A stretch of DNA of 33,003 bases from Ornithomonoglobus_A sp045649025 (GCA_045649025.1 JAZRPB010000035.1:1-33003); one strand, 5' to 3'; numbered from the stretch's first letter, positions 24,107-32,926 are shown. The notes: generated by a model from the letters alone, not told the origin. Numbers and translations: made by a program.

Positions 24107-24153
24107 CCCACTTTTGACCCACTTTTATGGCACATTCGAGCACTTTTGAGCAC
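24101..24153 (+). repeat. Array of 10-11 bp tandem repeats
   Basis: Two perfect copies of TTTTGACCCAC (24101-24111, 24112-24122) are followed by three decayed ones: TTTTATGGCAC, ATTCGAGCAC and TTTTGAGCAC. Units of about one helical turn suggest binding sites for a protein. Confidence 0.7.
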
Positions 24154-24191
24154 CAAACAGAGCAAATTTAATTTTAAAAAAACACAACAAA

Positions 24192-24236
24192 AAAAACCGC
24201 CAAAACCCTTGAAATATAAGGCTTTAAGCGGTTTTT
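24192..24236. terminator. Bidirectional terminator between thiE and ocd
   Basis: AAAAACCGC (24192-24200) pairs with GCGGTTTTT (24228-24236), with an inner CCTT/AAGG stem. U tracts flank both sides. It can end thiE on the plus strand and the ocd-family gene on the minus strand. The rest of 24027-24287 holds only the remnant and repeats above. Confidence 0.85.
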
Positions 24237-24287
24237 GTTTTTGGAAGAGGCGAATGGTTTAGATGTCATAGTTTTAATGGAATATTT

Positions 24288-25310
24288 TTATTCCCAAAAA
24301 GGAAGTTTTATACCTTTGCCGGATTTTTGGGCATTTTTATAACAACGCGCTGTAACAGCTATATCCATAATTCCAGCACCAACCGCATTAAAATAAATTA
24401 TTTCGTCATCATTTTCTCTTCCGGCCTTGCTTCCGTTTACAATTTCTCCAATCTCTGCATGAAGGTCATCGTCCTTAAATTGTCCGTCTTTCCACATAAG
24501 AGCGACCGTGCTTATCATGCGGTGCTTAACATTTTCCCAGTAATCAACAACTACCTTATCGGATTTCTTCACACATTCATTATCTACTTCATAGTCTGCC
24601 ATATTCATAACAAGTGCGCCCTTTTTAAGCCATTCTCCCTTAATAAACGGCTCACTTGCAAGTGTTACACAGTCAATAATATCACTTTCTCTTGTTGAAC
24701 TTTCAATATCATCTGTTGGTATAGCTTCAATATCAGGATATTTTTCACTTACAAAACCGGCAAAACGTTTTGCGTTTTCCATTATAATATCATATATGTA
24801 TAATTTTTTTATAGACAGTCTTGCAATTTTTGCTGCCTCAAGCTGAGTTGGTGCCTGTGCACCGGCTCCGCAGATTGTCATGACGGATGCATCGCTTTTT
24901 GCTAAAAACTTTATTGCCACACCACCTGATGCACCGGTTCTCATTGTGCTCACCTTTGTTCCGTCAGCTATGCAAATTGGAAGTTTAGTATCGGGATCAT
25001 TTAATATAATTGTTACACTCGCCCTTGGCAGACCTTTTTTTAAGTTCTGCGGACCGCTTCCAATCCACTTAATGCCTGCCATATCATATTCACCGCCAAT
25101 GTAACCCGGCATAGCATTTATACGCCCCAATACATTTTCATCTTCAACAGTTTTTCCCCAACGCATTACGCATTTACCTGGTGCAATTACATCACCTTGC
25201 TGAGTCAACGTATATACACGCTCAACATCATGAATAACAGCGGACATATCGTTTGTACCAAGCTCGTCCATTGCCTTGTTGTTCAAAAATAAAATTTCTG
25301 CTTTAGCCAT
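24288..25310 (-). CDS. Ornithine cyclodeaminase/mu-crystallin family protein
   Basis: A 340-residue NAD(P)-dependent enzyme of the family that includes ornithine cyclodeaminase, some alanine dehydrogenases and ketimine reductases. The Rossmann motif is ICGAGAQAPTQLEA (147-160). Residues matching the ornithine cyclodeaminase site are visible: Arg50 (VMRWG), Lys81 (GIKWIG), Arg124 (TMRTGA) and an Asp at 239 (NMADYEVD). Substrate stays open: the family is too broad, and the region around the Asp differs from classic cyclodeaminase. AAGGAG precedes the ATG. It is divergent from a LysR regulator with a shared 144-base control region, so an amino acid or imino acid inducer is likely (inference). 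Confidence 0.88.
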   Translation of the reverse strand: MAKAEILFLNNKAMDELGTNDMSAVIHDVERVYTLTQQGDVIAPGKCVMRWGKTVEDENVLGRINAMPGYIGGEYDMAGIKWIGSGPQNLKKGLPRASVTIILNDPDTKLPICIADGTKVSTMRTGASGGVAIKFLAKSDASVMTICGAGAQAPTQLEAAKIARLSIKKLYIYDIIMENAKRFAGFVSEKYPDIEAIPTDDIESSTRESDIIDCVTLASEPFIKGEWLKKGALVMNMADYEVDNECVKKSDKVVVDYWENVKHRMISTVALMWKDGQFKDDDLHAEIGEIVNGSKAGRENDDEIIYFNAVGAGIMDIAVTARCYKNAQKSGKGIKLPFWE

Positions 25311-25346
25311 TTTCCGTCTCCTTTTTCTTTTTTTATGTCTTTGTTT

Positions 25347-25375
25347 ATTATATCACCGCTTTACTAAACTGTACA
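25347..25375 (-). promoter_or_regulatory. Promoter of the ocd-family gene
   Basis: Minus strand TGTACA (25370-25375), 17 bases, TATAAT (25347-25352). The weak -35 and perfect -10 suit a promoter that needs an activator; the LysR-type site lies just upstream. Confidence 0.6.
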
Positions 25376-25377
25376 GA

Positions 25378-25402
25378 ATGTTATAAATTCTACTTGTAAC
25401 AT
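25378..25402. promoter_or_regulatory. Probable LysR-type operator
   Basis: ATGTTA (25378-25383), 13 bases, TAACAT (25397-25402): an interrupted dyad between the divergent genes. It lies just upstream of the ocd -35 and its right half overlaps the LysR -35, the classic layout for activation of one gene and autorepression of the other. Confidence 0.55.
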
Positions 25403-25422
25403 CTTTAAAAATGTGGTAAAAT
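25394..25422 (+). promoter_or_regulatory. Promoter of the LysR gene
   Basis: TTGTAA (25394-25399), 17 bases, TAAAAT (25417-25422), 32 bases before the ATG. Confidence 0.6.
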
Positions 25423-25454
25423 TATGATACATGAAGATAAAGGAGTAAATTCTT

Positions 25455-26303
25455 ATGGAAATTTTACAGTTGCGTTATTTTTTTGAAAGTGCCAAAAACG
25501 AAAGCTTTACTAAAACTGCTGAAAAATTTATGGTTCCAACCTCCTCTGTTTCTGCTTCGGTAAGGCTTTTGGAAAAAGAACTTGGTTGTAAGCTGTTTGA
25601 CAGAGCATATAATCGCATCATATTAAACAATAATGGCAAGAGGCTTCAACAAACGCTTTTTTCTGTTTTTTCAGAATTAGACCAGACTGTTAGGGAATTA
25701 AGTGATACAAGTGCCGATAAAAGAGAAATTAAAATGCTGGTTCGTGCTATGAGAAACAAAATCACTGATTATATCATTGAATACAGTAAGCAATATCCAA
25801 ATATAACATTTAAAACGGTTTTTGATTACGAGAACAGCTCTTTTGAAAACTATGATATCATCATAGATGAAAAAACTGATACTTATCATGAATATGAGAT
25901 GTTTGAACTTTTTAATATGCGTATCCGTTTGAAAGTTGCATCAAACAGTTCCCTCTTAGGAAGAAAGCTCACTTTAAAACAACTTTATAATAAATCATTT
26001 GTTTCTTTAAGTGAAAAGAGCAATATGCACAAGATACTTATACGAGCCTGCAAGAGAGCCGGGTTTTCACCGAATATCGTTGCGCAAATCAACGATATTC
26101 AGTGCTACGAAAAAATGATTGCATCCGGGATTGGAATAGGATTAGGAAGAGAAAATACAGATATATCAAACACGGAAAAAGTCAGCTATCTCGATGTCGC
26201 AGATTTCGATGAACGATATGTGGTTTATGCATACTACAAAAAGCAATCTGCATACGGAAATGTTAAAAAATTTCTTGATTTTTTGGAAAACAAAACACAA
26301 TAA
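25455..26303 (+). CDS. LysR-family transcriptional regulator
   Basis: 282 residues. The N-terminal winged helix-turn-helix (1-60: LRYFFESAKNESFTKTAEKF...SSVSASVRLLEKELGCKLFDR) is clear. The rest is the periplasmic-binding-like effector domain, though its sequence is not close to any I can name. AAAGGAG precedes the ATG. It most likely controls the divergent ocd-family gene. The stop is followed by a hairpin at 26305-26344. Confidence 0.92.
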   Translation: MEILQLRYFFESAKNESFTKTAEKFMVPTSSVSASVRLLEKELGCKLFDRAYNRIILNNNGKRLQQTLFSVFSELDQTVRELSDTSADKREIKMLVRAMRNKITDYIIEYSKQYPNITFKTVFDYENSSFENYDIIIDEKTDTYHEYEMFELFNMRIRLKVASNSSLLGRKLTLKQLYNKSFVSLSEKSNMHKILIRACKRAGFSPNIVAQINDIQCYEKMIASGIGIGLGRENTDISNTEKVSYLDVADFDERYVVYAYYKKQSAYGNVKKFLDFLENKTQ

Positions 26304-26304
26304 A

Positions 26305-26344
26305 AAACAGAACAATCCAGATTGTCATCTAAATCGTTCTGTTT
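26305..26344 (+). terminator. Possible terminator after the LysR gene
   Basis: AAACAGAAC (26305-26313) pairs with GTTCTGTTT (26336-26344) with a long, partly self-paired loop. Only three T follow directly, so termination may be weak. Confidence 0.5.
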
Positions 26345-26350
26345 CTATGG

Positions 26351-26513
26351 TGAGCCATCGGAGATACAGTCGACTTCGTCGCCTTGTCTGCTTGACGACC
26401 GCGAGCCTCTTGCTCGCAGTACCCGCCTACGCACCAACTTCGCTAAAAATATGCCACTGGCATATTTTTTTACGCTCGTTGCCCTCTCAGGGTTCGAATC
26501 TCCTCTTTTGGCA
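26351..26513. repeat. Hairpin-rich element bounded by copies of tRNA-Lys 3' sequence
   Basis: The left end TGAGCCATCGGAGAT (26351-26365) is an exact 15-base direct copy of the last bases of the tRNA-Lys gene (26544-26558). The right end GGGTTCGAATCTCC (26490-26503) is a 14-base inverted copy of that tRNA's T arm. Between them are strong hairpins: CGAC/GTCG, GCGAGC/GCTCGC (26401-26417), and AAAAATATGCC/GGCATATTTTT (26445-26469). The middle is richer in G and C than its flanks. Small open frames here have no family likeness and I do not call them. Confidence 0.6.
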
Positions 26514-26516
26514 CAA

Positions 26517-26542
26517 AAAAAGCACCCTGTTGGGTGCTTTTT
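26517..26542 (-). terminator. Terminator of the tRNA cluster
   Basis: AAAAAGCACCC, loop TGTT, GGGTGCTTTTT: an 11-bp perfect stem beginning one base past the tRNA-Lys 3' end on the minus strand, with a U run of seven. Confidence 0.92.
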
Positions 26543-26543
26543 A

Positions 26544-26616
26544 TGAGCCATCGGAGATTCGAACCCCGGACAACTTGATTAAAAGTCAAGTGCTCTGCCG
26601 ACTGAGCTAATGGCCC
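26544..26616 (-). tRNA. tRNA-Lys (anticodon TTT)
   Basis: Minus strand acceptor GGGCCAT pairs with ATGGCTC through one G-U; discriminator A, no encoded CCA. Anticodon loop CTTTTAA in stem CTTGA/TCAAG. Last tRNA of the minus-strand cluster. Confidence 0.97.
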
Positions 26617-26692
26617 TGGCAGGGATAGCAGGACTCGAACCTACGAATGCCAGAATCAAAATCTGGTGCCTTACCGACTTGGCGATATCCCT
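26617..26692 (-). tRNA. tRNA-Gln (anticodon TTG)
   Basis: Acceptor AGGGATA pairs with TATCCCT; discriminator G and CCA encoded. Anticodon loop TTTTGAT between CCAGA and TCTGG gives TTG. The CCA abuts the first base of tRNA-Lys. Confidence 0.96.
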
Positions 26693-26756
26693 ATATGGTT
26701 TTCTCGGCTATTATTGTTCCCCATTTAACCTGTTAATATTCAAGGTTAATTTGGAG

Positions 26757-26831
26757 GGTGGGTAGTGGGATTCGAACCCACGACATTCAGGACCACAATC
26801 TGACGCTCTAACCAGCTGAACTATACCCACC
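26757..26831 (-). tRNA. tRNA-His (anticodon GTG)
   Basis: Acceptor GTGGGTA pairs with TACCCAC, discriminator C, and an encoded G at -1 as expected for tRNA-His. Anticodon loop TTGTGGT gives GTG. The 64 bases to tRNA-Gln hold nothing I recognise. Confidence 0.96.
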
Positions 26832-26869
26832 ATAAATTTTCAAACTGCTTGTACAATTCAAAAATCAAA

Positions 26870-26943
26870 CGTGTCTGGAGGGATTCGAACCCCCGGCCCA
26901 TTGCTTAGAAGGCAATTGCTCTATCCAACTGAGCTACAGACAC
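26870..26943 (-). tRNA. tRNA-Arg (anticodon TCT)
   Basis: Acceptor GTGTCTG pairs with CAGACAC; discriminator G, no CCA encoded. Anticodon loop CTTCTAA in stem TTGC/GCAA gives TCT, reading AGA/AGG. Confidence 0.96.
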
Positions 26944-26947
26944 ATAA

Positions 26948-27021
<74 letters not shown>

Positions 27022-27062
27022 AAATTGTATTTTTTACGTCTTCTCTTATGGCTGACCAAGAT

Positions 27063-27091
27063 AGTATACCAAATTAATTCAATTTTGTCAA
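27063..27091 (-). promoter_or_regulatory. Promoter of the tRNA cluster
   Basis: Minus strand TTGACA (27086-27091), 17 bases, TATACT (27063-27068), about 42 bases before tRNA-Gly. Confidence 0.88.
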
Positions 27092-27180
27092 TAGTTTTTT
27101 TTATTTTTTTTTATTTTTTTCTCTTTTCGATTTTTTTCATTATATTATATCATTATTTATGTTTTTTTAGTATAAAACAC

Positions 27181-27209
27181 TTGAAATTTTCTGTAAAAAA
27201 TGGTATAAT
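27181..27209 (+). promoter_or_regulatory. recJ operon promoter
   Basis: TTGAAA (27181-27186), 17 bases, TATAAT (27204-27209), 35 bases before the recJ ATG. A T-rich run (about 27090-27140) fills the space between it and the tRNA promoter. Confidence 0.82.
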
Positions 27210-27243
27210 TATTGTATATATATAATTTACATTGGAGCATAAA

Positions 27244-28956
27244 ATGTTAGAGAAAAAATGGGAATACAGGAACAAAGCTCTCACACAAGAGCAAATAAAC
27301 AAAATATCAGAAAAATATAAAATTCCCCGCATCATATCAACAATAATACAAAACAGAGAAATACCTGAAAATGAGATTGAGAGTTATTTAACCAAATCTA
27401 TAAAAAATATAATTTCTCCGTATGATATGCTTGATATGGATAAAGCGGCCAAGCGAATTTACAATGCAATAACAAACAAAGAGAAAATTGTAATTTACGG
27501 CGATTATGACGTGGACGGCATCACCTCCACTGCCCTGATATACGACTTTTTAAAATCAAACGGTGCAGATGTTTCATACTACATCCCCGACAGACGCGAC
27601 GAAGGCTATGGCATAAATATAATGGCTATAAACAAACTCTCACGTGCAAACAACAAGCTTATGATAACTGTTGACTGCGGCATAACAGCTGTGGGCGAGG
27701 TTGAGTTTGCAAAGCTACAAGGTATGGATGTTATAATAACCGACCACCACACCTGTAAGGAAAGAATACCAACCGCCGCCGAGGCAATAATAAATCCAAA
27801 GCGTGAGGATGACGATTATCCATTCAAGGCATTGGCGGGTGTTGGAGTTGCATTTAAGCTTGTTTTGGCACTAGCCATAAAATTAGGTCTTAACACAAAC
27901 CAATGCTTTAACAAATACATCGATATTGTTGCTATTGGTACAATTGCTGATGTGGTTTCGCTAACAAGTGAAAACAGAATTATTGTAAATAAGGGCATAG
28001 CGGCTCTGCAAAATCCAACACGCCCTGGTGTGAAGGCTCTTTTAGAGGTTAGCGGTGCACTTTCAAAGCCAATAACACCTGTAACGGTAGGCTTTTCACT
28101 TGCTCCAAGACTTAACGCTGCAGGCAGACTATCGAGTGCAACAACGTCGGTTGAGCTTTTATTGGAAAAGGACTATTCAAAGGCATTGGAAATTGCCATT
28201 TCACTCGACGAAGAAAATAAAAAACGTCAGGAAATGGAAAAAACAATTTTTAACGAAGCATTAGAAATGATAAATGCAGACATAAACTTCGATAAAAAGC
28301 GTGTGATTGTGCTTGCAAAAGAGGATTGGCACCATGGGGTTATAGGAATAGTTGCATCAAAATTAAACGAGATGTTCTATAAGCCGTGCATATTAATATC
28401 ACACAGCAACGGAATTGGAAAAGGAAGCGGAAGAAGTATTCCGTCTATGAACCTTTTTGATGCTCTTTCACACTGCTCCGACACACTGCTCGATTTCGGC
28501 GGTCATGCCATTGCGGCAGGCTTGAGCATTAATATGTCCGACTTCGACAGCTTCAGCGATAAGATAAATAAATATGCTGCATCCACGCTTACAGATGATG
28601 ATATGATACCTAATCTAAAGATAGACTGTCCCCTATCGTCACGCAGTATAAATCTTCCGAACGCAAAGCTCATCTCGAGGCTTGAGCCGTTTGGAACAGG
28701 CAACGAAAAACCTGTATTTTCACTGCTTGGTGCAGAGGTTATAGGTATATCTGCCGTTGGTAACGATAAGCAACACCTCAAAATACGTGTTGTTAAAGAT
28801 AACATAGCTATAAACTGTATAGGCTTTGGAATGGCAGACTATATAGAAAAAATAAAAATAAAATCGATAATAGATATTGCATTTACATTAGAAATAAACA
28901 ATTTTATGAATAATGAGAGTGTTCAGCTCACCCTGAGGGATATTAAGTGCAGATAA
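27244..28956 (+). CDS. recJ: Single-stranded-DNA exonuclease RecJ
   Basis: 5'-3' exonuclease in recombination and repair. About 570 residues with the DHH-family metal motifs YGDYDVDGITSTALIYD and ITDHHTCKERIP, the DHHA1 part (KEDWHHGVIGIVASKL; GKGSGRSIPSMNLFDAL; DFGGHAIAAGLS) and a C-terminal OB-like domain (FGTGNEKPVFSLLGAEV). Start ATG 27244 sits after TTGGAG; the upstream in-frame TTG is part of that site. First gene of recJ-relA, with 27 bases to relA. Confidence 0.95.
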   Translation: MLEKKWEYRNKALTQEQINKISEKYKIPRIISTIIQNREIPENEIESYLTKSIKNIISPYDMLDMDKAAKRIYNAITNKEKIVIYGDYDVDGITSTALIYDFLKSNGADVSYYIPDRRDEGYGINIMAINKLSRANNKLMITVDCGITAVGEVEFAKLQGMDVIITDHHTCKERIPTAAEAIINPKREDDDYPFKALAGVGVAFKLVLALAIKLGLNTNQCFNKYIDIVAIGTIADVVSLTSENRIIVNKGIAALQNPTRPGVKALLEVSGALSKPITPVTVGFSLAPRLNAAGRLSSATTSVELLLEKDYSKALEIAISLDEENKKRQEMEKTIFNEALEMINADINFDKKRVIVLAKEDWHHGVIGIVASKLNEMFYKPCILISHSNGIGKGSGRSIPSMNLFDALSHCSDTLLDFGGHAIAAGLSINMSDFDSFSDKINKYAASTLTDDDMIPNLKIDCPLSSRSINLPNAKLISRLEPFGTGNEKPVFSLLGAEVIGISAVGNDKQHLKIRVVKDNIAINCIGFGMADYIEKIKIKSIIDIAFTLEINNFMNNESVQLTLRDIKCR

Positions 28957-28983
28957 ATTTAAACTACAGGAGGTGGAATTGAT

Positions 28984-31248
28984 ATGAGTAATGAAAATTA
29001 TACTATTCTTGATGCCGATGTGCTGCCATTAGAAAAAAATGTTGATACAGACATCACAATACAAAGTATAATTCAATCGGTCAAAGGCTACAACCCAAGT
29101 GCAAATACCGATATGATTGAAATTGCATACAAGATAGCAAAAAATGCTCATAAAAATCAATTCCGCAAAAGCGGTACACCATATATTGAACACCCTGTTC
29201 AGATTGCATACATTGCATCACAATTTTCGTTAGATGCAACCACAATAGCTGCAGCTCTGCTTCACGATGTGGTTGAAGATACACCATACACTTACGACGA
29301 TATTGTTGCACTTTTCGGTAAAGGTGTTGCAGATTTGGTTGACGGGGTAACAAAGCTTGAACAGATAAAGTACACATCAAAAGAAGAACAACAGGTTGAA
29401 AATCTGCGTAAAATGTTTCTTGCAATGGCAAAGGATATACGTGTTGTTATTATAAAGCTTATCGACAGGCTGCACAATATGCGTACATTAAACTATATGC
29501 CACGTCATAAGCAGGTATCAATTGCGAAAGAAACGCTGGATGTTTATGCACCCTTGGCACATCGTCTTGGTATGTCTAAAATTAAAATTGAACTTGAAGA
29601 TTTATCGCTCAAATATATAGACCCTATTGCATATAACGAAATAGCAAGCAGTATAAATCAGAAAAAAAGCGAAAGAGAAGCGCATATAAAAAGCGTTATA
29701 AATATTTTTGAGCAAAAGCTCAAAGAAATGAGCATTGAAGGTCAGGTAACAGGAAGAGCAAAGCATTTCTACAGTATTTTCAGAAAACTGTACACCAAAA
29801 ATAAAACAATGGAAGAGCTATACGACCTGTTTGCAATAAGAATAATTGTAAATTCTGTTACGGAATGTTATGCAATTTTAGGTATGGTACACGATTTATA
29901 CACACCTGTACCTATGCGTTTTAAAGACTATATTGCAATGCCAAAGCCTAATATGTACCAATCGCTTCATACAACGGTTATAGGCCCAGGCGGTATACCT
30001 GTTGAAATTCAGATACGCACTTGGGAAATGCACCAGATTGCTGAAAACGGTATTGCTGCACATTGGAAATATAAAGAAGGAAAATCGGGAGTAAGCGACA
30101 TCGACTCCAAGCTTGAATGGGTTAAAAATCTTCTCGACACTCAAACAGGCGTTGAGGATGCAGATGTATTCTTTAACACTCTTAAGGTTGACTTGTTTGA
30201 AGACGAGGTATTTGTGTTTACCCCTCAAGGAAAGGTTATATCGCTTCCTGCAAATTCAACTGTTATAGACTTTGCGTTTGCAATCCACTCGGCAGTAGGT
30301 TACAAAATGAGTGGTGCAAAGGTAAACGGCAAAATAGTACAAAACAGCTATCAGGTACAAACAGGTGAAATTGTTGAAATATTAACACAGAACACTCACG
30401 GTCCAAGCCGTGACTGGCTAAAACTTTGTAAAACATCAAGTGCAAAGAACAAGATAAATCAATGGTTTAAACGTGAAAGACGTGATGAAAATATTGAACA
30501 AGGCAAAGAGCTTATTGAAAAAGAACTTCGACGTCTTGGTAATACTCAATCACAGCTTTTTAAGCCCGAATGGGTTAATATAATCACAAGACGTTACGGC
30601 TTCCGTTCGCTCGACGACTTATTTGCAAGTGTGGGCTATGGCGGACTTACTGCCCAGAAGGTTGTTGTACGTCTACGCGAGGAATGGCTTAAAACACAAA
30701 AAGAAAACGAAACAAAAAAACAGCTTGAGCTTATATATAACGAAGAAAGCCATAGCGTTGAAACAATACCAGCAAAGCACAAGTCGTTCACAAGTCATGG
30801 CATTATTGTAAAGGATATAGATAACTGTCTTGTTAGACTTGCTCATTGCTGTAATCCCATTGCGGGTGATGATATTGTTGGCTTTATCACAAAGGGCAGA
30901 GGCGTGAGTGTTCACAGAAGCGACTGTCCGAATATGCGTAAGGAAAATATGAGCGAGGAGGATTTAGGCAGATTTATAGATGTAAGCTGGGATTCCGAGA
31001 GAAGTACATCATATACTGCCACATTACAGATTGAAAGTAAAAACCGTGATGGTGTTCTGTTAGAAATAACAAACATTCTTGCAAATCTTAAAATACCATT
31101 TAAGTCGGTGAATGCTTATATAAACAAGCAGGACGTTGCAGTAATAAACCTTGGTGTTGAAATACGAAACACAACCGACCTTGCGTTACTTGTTAAAAAA
31201 ATAAAGCAGTTACAGGGCGTTATAAACATTACTAGAAACTCAAATTAA
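28984..31248 (+). CDS. relA: Bifunctional (p)ppGpp synthetase/hydrolase (RSH)
   Basis: Makes and degrades the stringent-response alarmone. 754 residues: HD hydrolase domain (about 45-200; His70, LLHDVVEDT at 92-100, so the hydrolase site looks intact), synthetase domain (about 250-360, with YDLFAIRIIV and FKDYIAMPKPNMYQSLHTTV), TGS domain (EDEVFVFTPQGKVISLPANSTVIDFAFAIHSAVG), a cysteine-containing helical region (RLAHCCNPIAGDDIVGF) and a C-terminal ACT domain. Intact HD and synthetase motifs indicate the bifunctional Rel type usual in Firmicutes. AGGAGGTGG precedes the ATG. Confidence 0.96.
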   Translation: MSNENYTILDADVLPLEKNVDTDITIQSIIQSVKGYNPSANTDMIEIAYKIAKNAHKNQFRKSGTPYIEHPVQIAYIASQFSLDATTIAAALLHDVVEDTPYTYDDIVALFGKGVADLVDGVTKLEQIKYTSKEEQQVENLRKMFLAMAKDIRVVIIKLIDRLHNMRTLNYMPRHKQVSIAKETLDVYAPLAHRLGMSKIKIELEDLSLKYIDPIAYNEIASSINQKKSEREAHIKSVINIFEQKLKEMSIEGQVTGRAKHFYSIFRKLYTKNKTMEELYDLFAIRIIVNSVTECYAILGMVHDLYTPVPMRFKDYIAMPKPNMYQSLHTTVIGPGGIPVEIQIRTWEMHQIAENGIAAHWKYKEGKSGVSDIDSKLEWVKNLLDTQTGVEDADVFFNTLKVDLFEDEVFVFTPQGKVISLPANSTVIDFAFAIHSAVGYKMSGAKVNGKIVQNSYQVQTGEIVEILTQNTHGPSRDWLKLCKTSSAKNKINQWFKRERRDENIEQGKELIEKELRRLGNTQSQLFKPEWVNIITRRYGFRSLDDLFASVGYGGLTAQKVVVRLREEWLKTQKENETKKQLELIYNEESHSVETIPAKHKSFTSHGIIVKDIDNCLVRLAHCCNPIAGDDIVGFITKGRGVSVHRSDCPNMRKENMSEEDLGRFIDVSWDSERSTSYTATLQIESKNRDGVLLEITNILANLKIPFKSVNAYINKQDVAVINLGVEIRNTTDLALLVKKIKQLQGVINITRNSN

Positions 31249-31275
31249 CACACTATGCTGTTTGGAGGATAAAAT

Positions 31276-31509
31276 ATGGCAGAAAAACTTGATATAAATA
31301 TCACTACTGAATATATAAAGCTCGACCAGCTTTTAAAGTTTTCTGGGCTTGCACAAACAGGTGCAGACGCCAAGGATATGATTTTAGATGAAATTGTACT
31401 TGTAAATGGCGAGGTCTGCACAATGCGAGGCAAAAAAATCCGTGAAGGCGATATTGTAACAGTACAGTTTGATGATACCGATGTTTTGGTAAATGTTGGA
31501 GCAGAGTAA
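31276..31509 (+). CDS. S4-domain RNA-binding protein (YaaA type)
   Basis: 77 residues forming one S4 domain: YIKLDQLLKFSGLAQTGADAKDMILDEIVLVNGEVCTMRGKKIREGDIV. It matches the small S4 protein found just before recF in Firmicutes; the molecular role is probably RNA or ribosome binding. GGAGG precedes the ATG. Its stop is immediately followed by the recF ATG with no bases between, so translation is likely coupled. Confidence 0.93.
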   Translation: MAEKLDINITTEYIKLDQLLKFSGLAQTGADAKDMILDEIVLVNGEVCTMRGKKIREGDIVTVQFDDTDVLVNVGAE

Positions 31510-32595
31510 ATGTATATTTCATCTCTTTCTTTAAATAATTTCAGAAACTACGATAATGCAGTAATTGAGTTTTCTCCAAACACTAATCTGATATACGGAG
31601 ATAATGCCCAGGGCAAAACAAATATACTTGAAGCTATATATCTTTTTGCCCATGGACGCAGTCATCGTGCAAGAACGGATAAGGAGCTTATCCGTTTTGG
31701 ATGTGACCATGCCCAAATTTCCATAGCCTTTCACGACAACTCACGTGATTATACTGCATATATGCGGTTTTTAAAAAACGGCAAAAAGAGTATTAAAATA
31801 AATAACATACAAATAAAAAAGCTTTCACAGCTAATGAGCTATCTTAATGTTGTTATGTTCTCACCCGAGGACCTTAACCTTGTAAAAGGCTCACCGTCAT
31901 CACGCAGACGTTATTGCGATACTGCAATCAGTCAGCTTCATTCGGGTTATCTTTCGGAGCTTATAAGCTACAACAAGGTGCTTATGCAAAAAAACACTCT
32001 TTTAAAAACACTTAAGCAAAATAAGGTGAAATCCGATGCAACACTATCAATATGGAACGAACAGCTTGCCGAGCACGGCACAAAAATTATGCAATACCGT
32101 ATGGATTTTATAAATTCACTTCGTGAGTTTGTGTGTGCCATACAAGAGGAAATATCCTCTGAAAAGCTGGAAATTTCATACAGACCTGGCATTAAGCTTG
32201 ATACAATATCAAAGGAAGCCTTCTTTGAGCATATAGAAAAACGTCAACAACGTGAAATTGAGCTTGCATCTGCCCTCTATGGCATACAACGTGATGACAT
32301 AGACCTGTATATAAACGGCACTGATGCAAAGGTCTACGGCTCGCAAGGTCAGCAAAGAACAGTTACACTGTCTTTAAAGATTGCTCTTGCCGACTATTTT
32401 TACAGCAAAAAAGGAGAATATCCCGTATTACTCCTTGATGATATAATGAGTGAGCTTGATATAAACAGACGTATGTATCTTTCAAAAAAGATACGCAACA
32501 AGCAAGTGCTTATCACAAGCACCGACACCGATATTGCACACAACACTCAAAATACAAAGCTATTTAAGGTTGAAAATGGCAAAATAACATATTAG
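31510..32595 (+). CDS. recF: DNA replication/repair protein RecF
   Basis: SMC-like ATPase that helps load RecA at gaps. 361 residues: Walker A YGDNAQGKTNILEAIYLFA, signature QGQQRTVTLSLKIALA, Walker B PVLLLDDIMSELD. Starts right at the S4 gene stop. Part of the S4-recF-remB-gyrB block normally found after dnaN. Confidence 0.97.
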   Translation: MYISSLSLNNFRNYDNAVIEFSPNTNLIYGDNAQGKTNILEAIYLFAHGRSHRARTDKELIRFGCDHAQISIAFHDNSRDYTAYMRFLKNGKKSIKINNIQIKKLSQLMSYLNVVMFSPEDLNLVKGSPSSRRRYCDTAISQLHSGYLSELISYNKVLMQKNTLLKTLKQNKVKSDATLSIWNEQLAEHGTKIMQYRMDFINSLREFVCAIQEEISSEKLEISYRPGIKLDTISKEAFFEHIEKRQQREIELASALYGIQRDDIDLYINGTDAKVYGSQGQQRTVTLSLKIALADYFYSKKGEYPVLLLDDIMSELDINRRMYLSKKIRNKQVLITSTDTDIAHNTQNTKLFKVENGKITY

Positions 32596-32621
32596 GAAAT
32601 ATTTATGGGAGGGTTATCTTA

Positions 32622-32894
32622 ATGTACGTCCATATAGGAAATGATGCTGTTGTTAACACACAACACATAGTTGGTATTTTCGATGTTGAAAACACCACCG
32701 TTTCAAAGCTTGGCAAGAACTTTTTAGCACACGCCCAGCACAGTAACAGTGTGGTGTATGCAACAGAGGACCTACCAAAATCATACGTTGTAACAAAAAA
32801 CAAAGATAAAATTACCGTATATATTTCATCTATGTCAACACAGGTATTATCAAAACGTGCAAAATTGTCAAAACTATCAACTAATATAGATTAA
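32622..32894 (+). CDS. remB: DUF370/RemB-like regulator
   Basis: 90 residues starting MYVHIGNDAVVNTQHIVGIFDVE, the DUF370 signature of RemB (YaaB), which sits between recF and gyrB in Bacillus and many clostridia. RemA/RemB proteins are linked to extracellular matrix gene control in Bacillus; the role here is inferred from homology. GGGAGGG precedes the ATG. Confidence 0.88.
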   Translation: MYVHIGNDAVVNTQHIVGIFDVENTTVSKLGKNFLAHAQHSNSVVYATEDLPKSYVVTKNKDKITVYISSMSTQVLSKRAKLSKLSTNID

Positions 32895-32926
32895 AAATGT
32901 CCATTGGAAAGGAAAGGATAAAAACA

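Noticed and set aside
26345..26551. Small frames on both strands between LysR and tRNA-Lys
   Set aside because: They translate the hairpin element and tRNA-derived sequence; no start signals or family likeness.
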